Of a stretch of DNA of 11,744 nt, positions 6,422 to 11,744 are shown one piece after another. Under the pieces are notes generated by a model, which ran no database searches, was not told the origin of the DNA, and worked only from the letters and a program-made list of their open reading frames with translations. Made by a program: the position numbers and the translations under genes. The DNA comes from an uncultured bacterium. GTDB taxonomy: Bacteria > Actinomycetota > Actinomycetes > S36-B12. Position 1 is the first letter of the stretch, and the number at the start of each line of letters is the position of its first letter. The DNA lies in assembly GCA_903896585.1 (NCBI GenBank), contig CAITYI010000079.1:1-11744 (forward strand), read 5' to 3'.

Positions 6422-7504
6422 GTGCAAACCAGCGAAAGAGTGGCAAGGCTGAAAAGATTCAAGCCCACCACGTATGCCCGGCTTGCTGCTTTGACGTCGC
6501 TCGCGGCTTTCGGTGCCTATCTGGCCTCTGAAGCGCTCCCCCTTGCTTCACCCGTGCCGGCTGCCATCACCGCCGTCGTGGCGACCCGGGTCACCTTTCA
6601 TCACGCAGCCAAGGAAACATTCATTCAATTGCTCGGTGCGCTTGTGGGGGCGGCGGTTGCCCTAGGAATTGTGTCGGTAATCGGCTCGGGTGCCATTGTC
6701 ATCCTGTTGTTAGTTGCACTCAGCTTCGGCATGGCGCGGGTCATGCAATATGCAAACCCTGACGAATCACCTGCTGTCGCCGCGTCATTATCAGTCACGG
6801 TCATCTTGGTCGTGGGATCACACTTAACAACTGAACTCGCCTTCGAAAGATTCAATGGTGTTGTCATTGGTGCGTTGTTTGCACTGGTCGCATCATTTCT
6901 TGCTTCCCCCACTCGCGACACCCAAAAATTAGCCACTGGACTTGCACATGTTCAGGTTCAACTTGCAGAGGTGTTATCGCAAATAGCTCGTGATCTTCGC
7001 GATAACCCAACTCGCACCGATGCACGTCTTTGGCATGACCAAGCCGTTGAACTTCGAAATCAAGTGCTCGGGCTAGCAGCCCAATATGAAGATTTATCTA
7101 AACATTCGAGGTGGAGTCCTCGAATTCACAGCACGGATTTAGTTCAACTCAAAGAATTACTGCGTGCCAATCAAGTAATGAGCGCCCGCGTCTTGAGCAT
7201 TGCCAATGACTTGAGATCTGCCACGCGTGGGGACTCTTCACCCCAGATTCCTCAGGCGGCGCTCTCCCCTCTAGCTGACCTCATTGAGCTGGCTGCCGAC
7301 AACATGGCTACCGATGATCCCACCGAAAGTATCGGGGCGACAGCAGCCCATCAGGCTGTTCGTGGTGCAGACATGACCGCCCAAATTGCGTTGATTGGCG
7401 GGATCGTGTCCCATGTGAATCAAATAAACCGAGCATCAACCAGAGAGACAGAAGACACTCGAGCAATCACCGGTATTCAACCGGAAATTAAATCCAAGGA
7501 TTGA
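6422..7504 (+). CDS. FUSC-family (aromatic acid exporter-like) membrane protein
   Basis: A 360-residue protein whose N-terminal half has about six hydrophobic segments (roughly 18-36, 44-59, 65-88, 89-107, 117-133 and 140-162). Its C-terminal half is soluble and mainly helical (about 165-360). This layout and the early segments (PVPAAITAVVATRV, LLGALVGAAVALGIV) fit the FUSC/ArAE family of fusaric acid resistance and aromatic carboxylate efflux proteins. The substrate cannot be read from sequence. The GTG start lies 16 bp after the thiQ stop with no clear Shine-Dalgarno sequence; a GTG at 6440 is an alternative. No promoter or terminator is visible between, so it is probably cotranscribed with thiBPQ from the TPP-controlled promoter. 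A role in thiamine or precursor traffic is speculation. It converges with ahpE, with 26 bp between the stops. Confidence 0.75.
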   Translation: MQTSERVARLKRFKPTTYARLAALTSLAAFGAYLASEALPLASPVPAAITAVVATRVTFHHAAKETFIQLLGALVGAAVALGIVSVIGSGAIVILLLVALSFGMARVMQYANPDESPAVAASLSVTVILVVGSHLTTELAFERFNGVVIGALFALVASFLASPTRDTQKLATGLAHVQVQLAEVLSQIARDLRDNPTRTDARLWHDQAVELRNQVLGLAAQYEDLSKHSRWSPRIHSTDLVQLKELLRANQVMSARVLSIANDLRSATRGDSSPQIPQAALSPLADLIELAADNMATDDPTESIGATAAHQAVRGADMTAQIALIGGIVSHVNQINRASTRETEDTRAITGIQPEIKSKD

Positions 7505-7507
7505 AGC

Positions 7508-7530
7508 CGCGACCGTCCGCCACGGTCACG
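7508..7530. terminator. Weak hairpin between convergent genes
   Basis: GACCGT (7511-7516) pairs with ACGGTC (7522-7527) across 5 nt, with a further 2 bp beyond one mismatch. The plus-strand T content after it is low (TTAGTTGATTT), and there is none on the minus strand. It may help end transcripts from the thi/FUSC operon and from ahpE. Confidence 0.35.
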
Positions 7531-7992
7531 TTAGTTGATTTCAGCGAGTGCAGCCAAGTAGTCATCAGCATTTCGAGCTTCGCCCGGCCCATTAATTACC
7601 GACCAACGCACGACTCCGTCTTTGTCGATGACAAATGCTGCACGGGTAGCAAAACCTTTATCCTCCAAAAAGGCACCATACTGCTGAGCGACTGCTCCAT
7701 GTGGATAAAAGTCGCTGAGAAGATTGTGGGTCAAGTTTTCCTGTTCGGAAAAGACTTTGAGCGATGGTGCCGAATCACAAGAGATGCTGAGTACCTCAGT
7801 GGTGTCGTTAATAAAATCAGGGCGCCGATCCCTAATTGTGCACAGCTCGCCGGTGCAGATACCCGTGAAAGCAAATGGGTAGAACATGACGACTACGTTT
7901 TTCTTGCCACGGTAATCGGATAACGTGACCGATTCACCGTATTGATTGGACAGAGTGAAATCAGGTGCGAGGTCTCCCACAGAAATTGACAT
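7531..7992 (-). CDS. ahpE: AhpE/BCP-type thiol peroxidase (peroxiredoxin)
   Basis: A 153-residue thioredoxin-fold peroxidase that reduces peroxides in the cytoplasm. The peroxidatic motif PFAFTGIC (39-46) places the active cysteine at C46 with the supporting T43. A second cysteine, C51 in GELC, lies five residues later, the position used as resolving cysteine in E. coli BCP; mycobacterial AhpE, as I recall it, has Asp there and works as a 1-Cys enzyme. C72 is a third. Other family marks are APDFTL (9-14), VVVMFYP (33-39), and a C-terminal AAFVIDKDGVVRW. The ATG lies 9 bp after the stop of the DUF3052 gene and has a pyrimidine-rich upstream (GTTCCCCC), so translation probably depends on coupling. 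The pair ahpE-DUF3052 divergent from aceE matches Mycobacterium and Streptomyces. Confidence 0.93.
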   Translation of the reverse strand: MSISVGDLAPDFTLSNQYGESVTLSDYRGKKNVVVMFYPFAFTGICTGELCTIRDRRPDFINDTTEVLSISCDSAPSLKVFSEQENLTHNLLSDFYPHGAVAQQYGAFLEDKGFATRAAFVIDKDGVVRWSVINGPGEARNADDYLAALAEIN

Positions 7993-8001
7993 GGGGGAAC
8001 A

Positions 8002-8427
8002 CTAGCGTTTGGCTCGCGGGGCCACCAACCGTGTTCCTTGCCATTGGGATCCGGCACTGATGGTGCTCGTTTGGCGCAGGCCAGCAGTTTGGGCTGCCTC
8101 GGTAATGTCTTCGGGTTCAATATGACCATCTCGGCCGGGCTTGGGGGTTAGTAGCCACACCACGCCCTGATCTGCAAGTGGGGTAATGGAATCAACCAAA
8201 GCATCGGTGAGGTCGCCGTCGTCTTCTCGAAACCACAAAATGGCCACGTCTACTACATCCTCGTAGTCCAGATCCACCATGTCCGAGCCCGTTAATTCGA
8301 CAATTCCCGCCCGAAGATCCTGATCTGAATCGGAATCATGTCCGATCTCCTGCACCACGAGTCCCGATTCAAGACCAAGTCGGGATGCCAACTCCTGGGT
8401 GTTACCGGATGAAGCTGGGGAGCTCAC
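8002..8427 (-). CDS. DUF3052 family protein
   Basis: A 141-residue acidic soluble protein of unknown function, recognised from actinobacterial DUF3052. Marks seen are LASRLGLESGLVVQEIG (13-29), an acidic central region (SDSDQDLRAGIVE, EDVVDVAILWFREDDGDLTDALVD), the block GVVWLLTPKPGR (about 88-99), and the tail AGLRQTSTIS...WQGTRLVAPR. The GTG start (8425-8427) has AAGGAG four bases upstream. It has no cysteines, membrane segments or signal. It is first in a two-gene unit with ahpE and is encoded divergently from aceE. This linkage recurs in several Actinobacteria and suggests a role tied to pyruvate dehydrogenase or redox balance, but nothing in the sequence shows a catalytic site. Its leader contains the 15-bp repeat array. 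Confidence 0.88.
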   Translation of the reverse strand: MSSPASSGNTQELASRLGLESGLVVQEIGHDSDSDQDLRAGIVELTGSDMVDLDYEDVVDVAILWFREDDGDLTDALVDSITPLADQGVVWLLTPKPGRDGHIEPEDITEAAQTAGLRQTSTISAGSQWQGTRLVAPRAKR

Positions 8428-8439
8428 CGCACTCCTTCG

Positions 8440-8514
8440 TTCGGTTCACGTTAATTTGGTTCACGTAAATTTGGTTCACAAGCATTCGGTTCACAAGCAT
8501 TCGGTTCATACTCA
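8440..8514. repeat. 15-bp repeat array (five units) in the DUF3052 leader
   Basis: The units are TTCGGTTCACGTTAA, TTTGGTTCACGTAAA, TTTGGTTCACAAGCA, TTCGGTTCACAAGCA and TTCGGTTCATACTCA, with a decayed sixth (CACGTTTCAC) after them. A 10-bp core TTYGGTTCAY is held in all five, while the last five bases vary. That pattern fits repeated protein sites as well as simple slippage. The array starts 12 bp before the DUF3052 start codon. Confidence 0.9.
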
Positions 8515-8635
8515 CACGTTTCACAGGCCCTAGTCCACCGAAATATGACTCACTTGGCAAGCGATTTGAGATAACGAAAATAATTTCAATCCTGATTTGA
8601 CCGGATTCGGCTTCCAAAACCGGGTATCGGACCGA

Positions 8636-8664
8636 TTCACATGAGTGTCAATCTTGCCTAAAAT
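8636..8664 (+). promoter_or_regulatory. Promoter of aceE
   Basis: TTCACA (8636-8641) and TAAAAT (8659-8664) each match the housekeeping -35 and -10 consensus at five of six positions, with 17 nt between. A start near 8671 gives a leader of about 125 nt. It is the best consensus promoter I found in the window. Confidence 0.65.
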
Positions 8665-8756
8665 GAGGGTCATGCGGCCCGTGCTCTGCGGTGCGAGAGA
8701 ATACGGGGCAGTGGAACCGACCCTCGGCAATTCATCGTTTCCAGCTGATGTTCATG

Positions 8757-8770
8757 ACCGGAGACCCCGG
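8757..8770 (+). repeat. ACCGGAGACCCCGG element, copy 2 (aceE leader)
   Basis: It is identical to 800-813 and sits 25 nt before the aceE GTG, inside the predicted leader. It has the same potential CCGG-AGACC-CCGG hairpin. It does not overlap the ribosome binding site at 8783-8788. Confidence 0.35.
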
Positions 8771-8795
8771 GAAATGACTGGCGAAAGGTAAAACA

Positions 8796-11522
8796 GTGAC
8801 TGACCCACAAGGTTCATTAATTGCAGGTGGATTACCCACCCAGTACGTGGATGTTGATCCTTCGGAAACCCGTGAATGGCTCGAGTCATTTGACAAGATG
8901 GTGGAGCACGGAGGCACCTATCGCGCCCGATACCTCATGCTGTCCCTGCTGCGACGTGCAGCCGAGCAAAATGTGGGTGTTCCCAGCCTCCGCAGCACCG
9001 ACTACATCAATACGATTTCTCCAGACCGCGAGCCCTGGTTCCCTGGCGATGAATTTGTAGAACGGCGGATCCGCGCCATGATTCGATGGAATGCGGCGAT
9101 CATGGTTCACCGGGCACAGCGACCGGGGATATCCGTTGGTGGTCACATATCGACTTATGCGAGTTCAGCAACCCTGTACGAAGTCGGGTTTAATCACTTT
9201 TTCAAAGGCCCAGATCACCCGGCTGGTGCCGATCAAATTTTCTTTCAAGGGCACGCCTCCCCTGGCATGTATGCCCGTGCATTTGTTGAGGGTCGCCTGA
9301 CCGAAGCACAAATGGATGGATTCCGACAAGAACTTTCCCACCCGGCTGGCGGACTTCCCTCCTATCCACACCCCCGTCTCATGCCGTGGTTCTGGCAATT
9401 CCCCACTGTGTCCATGGGACTCGGTCCGCTGAATGCGATTTACCAGGCTCGATTCAATAAGTACCTGCACAATCGTGGGTTCGCCGATACTTCCGAACAA
9501 AAAGTGTGGGCATTTCTTGGCGATGGCGAAATGGATGAAGTCGAAGCCGTGGGCGCGATTGGTTTGGCCGCCCGTGAGGAACTCGACAACCTGATTTTTG
9601 TTGTGAACGCAAACCTGCAGCGACTCGACGGTCCCGTGCGCGGAAACGGCAAGATCATCCAAGAACTTGAATCCCTTTTCCGTGGCGCGGGCTGGAACGT
9701 GATCAAAGTGATCTGGGGACGCCAGTGGGACGAACTTCTTGCCGCTGATCGCGATGGCGCACTCGTTAATTTGATGAATAACACGCACGACGGCGACTTC
9801 CAAACCTATAAAGCCGAAGGCGGCGCATTTGTCCGGGAACACTTCTTCGGTCGCGACCCGCGCACGGCAAAACTGGTTGCCACGTGGAGCGACGATGACA
9901 TTTGGAATCTTTCACGGGGTGGTCACGACTACCGCAAAATGTATGCGGCTTATAAGGCTGCAACCGAGACAAAAGGCCAGCCCACGCTTATCTTGGCTAA
10001 AACAATCAAAGGTTGGAAACTCGGTTCGAGTTTCGAAGCCCGAAATTCAACACATCAAATGAAAAAACTGTCACTCGATGACCTAAAGGAGTTTCGTGAT
10101 CGCTTGGGCATTCCGATCGCAGATTCACAACTCGATCCTTATCTACCTCCGTACTACAACCCCGGACTGCAGGATGAAAACTTGGCGTACATGATGGAAA
10201 GGCGCCGCAAGTTGGGGGGCTCCATCCCCACCCGGCGTGAAAAATCACGCCCGTTGGTACTCCCTGGTGACAAGGTCTATGACGCGGTTAACCGTGGTTC
10301 GGGTAACCAGGCAATTGCAACAACCATGGCATTTGTCCGACTATTTAAAGACTTACTCAAAGATGAAAATATTGGAAAGCGTTTTGTTCCAATCATCCCT
10401 GATGAAGCTCGAACTTTCGGCATGGATTCCCTGTTTCCCACGGCCAAGATCTACTCTCCACACGGCCAGCAGTACGCATCCGTTGACCGCGAGCTCATGT
10501 TGAGCTACAAAGAATCGATTACCGGACAAATTCTTCATGAAGGTATCAATGAAGCAGGTTCGGTGGCCTCATTCACAGCCGCAGGGTCTGCATACTCAAC
10601 TCACAACGAGCCGATGATTCCGGTGTACATCTTCTATTCCATGTTTGGATTCCAACGCACCGGTGATGCTTTCTGGGCAGCCGGAGACCAGATGGTTCGC
10701 GGATTCGTACTCGGTGCAACCGCGGGGCGCACCACCTTAAATGGTGAAGGCCTACAGCATGAAGATGGACATTCCATCCTCTTGGCAAGCACTAACCCCG
10801 CCGTCGTTTCTTATGATCCCGCATACGGCTACGAACTCGGATACATCGTTAAAGATGGCCTCCGCCGAATGTATGGCGAGGATTCCGAAAACATCTATTA
10901 CTACCTCACCCTGTACAACGAACCGTATGTCCAGCCGGCTGAACCGGAAAATCTCGATGTTGAGGGACTCCTTCGCGGTCTTTACCTCCTGCGTGAAGGT
11001 CACGGTCCTGGCCACAGAGCGCAAATTTTGGCCAGCGGCGTAGCGGTTCCGTGGGCGTTAAAGGCGCAGGAACTGCTCAGGGATGACTGGGGGGTCATTG
11101 CTGATATCTGGTCGGTGACATCGTGGAATGAACTTCGACGCGATGGATTGGAAGTGGACCGATTTAATTTGCTCCACCCAGAGCAGGAGCGCCAAGCGGC
11201 ATTTATAACGAGCAAACTACAAGGTCGCGACGGCCCGGTAATTGCGGTATCCGACTTCATGCGAGCAGTTCAAGACCAGGTTCGGCCGTGGGTCACCGCG
11301 CCCTTTGCCTCACTCGGTACCGATGGCTTTGGATTATCTGATACTCGCGGAGCCCTGCGCCGACACTTCTTGGTCGATGCGGAATCAATCACCGTTCAAA
11401 CCCTTTCAAGTTTGGCGGAACTGGGCCTCGTAGATGCCAACGTCGTTAATCAAGCAATTGATAGATATCAACTCAATGATCCCTCGGCTGCTGAAGCAGG
11501 GAACACGGAAGGGTCAGGCTGA
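8796..11522 (+). CDS. aceE: Pyruvate dehydrogenase E1 component, homodimeric type
   Basis: A 908-residue thiamine-diphosphate enzyme that decarboxylates pyruvate and passes the acetyl group to the lipoyl domain of E2, linking glycolysis to the TCA cycle. The length fits AceE (E. coli 887 residues). Motifs include QGHASPGMYA (151-160), the ThDP/Mg motif GDGEMDE (242-248) running to N271 and N273 in VVNANLQRLDG, STHQMKKL with H420 (equivalent to E. coli H407), EGINEAGS, and the very conserved YSMFGFQRTGD and TTLNGEGLQHEDGHS blocks. The GTG start has GAAAGG seven bases upstream; the frame is intact to TGA at 11520-11522. It has its own promoter and a leader of about 125 nt. It is divergent from DUF3052-ahpE. 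Its cofactor is the ligand sensed by the riboswitch at 2986. No E2 or E3 gene is in the window. Confidence 0.98.
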   Translation: MTDPQGSLIAGGLPTQYVDVDPSETREWLESFDKMVEHGGTYRARYLMLSLLRRAAEQNVGVPSLRSTDYINTISPDREPWFPGDEFVERRIRAMIRWNAAIMVHRAQRPGISVGGHISTYASSATLYEVGFNHFFKGPDHPAGADQIFFQGHASPGMYARAFVEGRLTEAQMDGFRQELSHPAGGLPSYPHPRLMPWFWQFPTVSMGLGPLNAIYQARFNKYLHNRGFADTSEQKVWAFLGDGEMDEVEAVGAIGLAAREELDNLIFVVNANLQRLDGPVRGNGKIIQELESLFRGAGWNVIKVIWGRQWDELLAADRDGALVNLMNNTHDGDFQTYKAEGGAFVREHFFGRDPRTAKLVATWSDDDIWNLSRGGHDYRKMYAAYKAATETKGQPTLILAKTIKGWKLGSSFEARNSTHQMKKLSLDDLKEFRDRLGIPIADSQLDPYLPPYYNPGLQDENLAYMMERRRKLGGSIPTRREKSRPLVLPGDKVYDAVNRGSGNQAIATTMAFVRLFKDLLKDENIGKRFVPIIPDEARTFGMDSLFPTAKIYSPHGQQYASVDRELMLSYKESITGQILHEGINEAGSVASFTAAGSAYSTHNEPMIPVYIFYSMFGFQRTGDAFWAAGDQMVRGFVLGATAGRTTLNGEGLQHEDGHSILLASTNPAVVSYDPAYGYELGYIVKDGLRRMYGEDSENIYYYLTLYNEPYVQPAEPENLDVEGLLRGLYLLREGHGPGHRAQILASGVAVPWALKAQELLRDDWGVIADIWSVTSWNELRRDGLEVDRFNLLHPEQERQAAFITSKLQGRDGPVIAVSDFMRAVQDQVRPWVTAPFASLGTDGFGLSDTRGALRRHFLVDAESITVQTLSSLAELGLVDANVVNQAIDRYQLNDPSAAEAGNTEGSG

Positions 11523-11523
11523 C

Positions 11524-11744
11524 GTGAATAAGGATCCCAAACGCTTCTTGGCATACCTGAAAGCTGAACGAAACGCGTCACTCCTATATCGATCATTGGC
11601 AGAGACGGTAGACGGGGATCGACGTGAGGCACTCATTGAACTGGCCGATATCGAAGATAAACACGCCGCTCATTGGATTGAAAAACTCAATGAATACGGG
11701 GTCGAGGTTCCACCCGCTCCTACCGCATTAGATCCAGAGGACAA
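11524..11744 (+). CDS. Ferritin-like (rubrerythrin/VIT1-type) protein, N-terminal part (3' end outside window)
   Basis: A GTG one base after the aceE stop opens a frame that runs off the window after 73 codons. The sequence KRFLAYLKAERNASLLYRSLAE, then ELADIEDKHAAHWIEKL, is a ferritin-like helix pair: E15 in the first helix and E44-x2-H47 in the second fit di-iron ligands of the rubrerythrin type. The following VEVPPAP resembles the linker of actinobacterial proteins in which this domain precedes a VIT1/CCC1 iron/manganese transporter, but that part is not visible, so a stand-alone rubrerythrin remains possible. The tight spacing implies cotranscription and coupling with aceE; a GGAAGG-like site lies within the aceE 3' end. 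Likely role: iron handling or peroxide protection. Confidence 0.7.
   Translation, partial: MNKDPKRFLAYLKAERNASLLYRSLAETVDGDRREALIELADIEDKHAAHWIEKLNEYGVEVPPAPTALDPED

Larger units (their letters stand above)
8428..8795. other. Divergent intergenic region between DUF3052 and aceE (368 bp)
   Basis: It holds, from left to right, the DUF3052 ribosome binding site, the five-unit 15-bp repeat array (8440-8514), an AT-richer stretch at about 8540-8600 with no convincing minus-strand promoter that I can fix, the aceE promoter (8636-8664), about 125 nt of aceE leader with the 14-base element (8757-8770), and the aceE ribosome binding site (GAAAGG, 8783-8788). No credible coding frame is seen. Confidence 0.7.

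Noticed and set aside
7501..7923. Plus-strand frame of 140 codons over ahpE
   Set aside because: It is antisense to a clear peroxiredoxin, and its translation has no family features.
8440..8529. CRISPR-like array
   Set aside because: Units are 15 bp with 5-bp variable parts, far too short for repeat-spacer structure, and there is no cas gene.
8402..8617. Minus-strand frame with a five-residue peptide repeat (VNRML, VNQIY, ...)
   Set aside because: It is the 15-bp repeat array translated; it overlaps the DUF3052 start out of frame and the motif is not a true pentapeptide-repeat (A[D/N]Lxx) pattern.
9165..9842. Long minus-strand open frame (225 codons) inside aceE
   Set aside because: It lies wholly antisense to the most conserved part of E1 and has no recognisable domain; codon bias of aceE explains the lack of stops.
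10021..10045. GGTTCGAG-like sequence suggesting a tRNA T-arm
   Set aside because: It is inside aceE coding sequence, with no acceptor or anticodon stem around it. No tRNA was found elsewhere in the window.

Overview
The window looks like chromosomal DNA of an actinomycetote (Actinobacteria) of moderate GC content (about 50-55% by eye, lower than Streptomyces or Mycobacterium). The case rests on gene content: a homodimeric-type pyruvate dehydrogenase E1 (aceE) divergent from a DUF3052 gene and an AhpE-type peroxiredoxin, an arrangement known from Mycobacterium and Streptomyces; a ChoD-type GMC oxidoreductase close to mycobacterial Rv3409c; and frequent GTG starts. A small-genome aquatic lineage is possible but only inferred. 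There is no mobile element, CRISPR array, tRNA or rRNA.

Layout. Left edge (2-712): the C-terminal part of a secreted trypsin-like protease carrying two fibronectin-III-like domains. 713-1209: a 50-residue small ORF, a 16-bp tandem repeat, a strong rho-independent terminator and an 18-bp triple repeat. 1210-2892 (minus): the ChoD-like FAD oxidoreductase. 2952-7504 (plus): promoter, TPP riboswitch and a thiamine ABC transporter thiB-thiP-thiQ, followed 16 bp later by a FUSC-family membrane protein. This probable four-gene operon converges on ahpE. 7531-8427 (minus): ahpE behind a DUF3052 gene, 9 bp apart. 8428-8795: a divergent intergenic region with a 15-bp repeat array and a good promoter for aceE. 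8796-11522 (plus): complete aceE. 11524 to the end: the start of a ferritin-like (rubrerythrin/VIT1-type) gene coupled to aceE.

How it works together. The thi operon imports thiamine. Its riboswitch senses the product, thiamine pyrophosphate, and carries the thiB ribosome binding site at its own 3' edge. TPP is also the cofactor of the E1 enzyme encoded by aceE 5 kb away. AhpE and the ferritin-like protein suggest peroxide and iron handling around central carbon oxidation.

No clear new multi-gene system is visible. The most unusual feature is a set of four short tandem repeat arrays (15-18 bp units) sitting on gene boundaries: over the choD stop codon, over the thiQ start codon, in the leader of the DUF3052 gene, and downstream of the 50-residue ORF. 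A second point is an inverted repeat that puts the thiP start codon in a stem.
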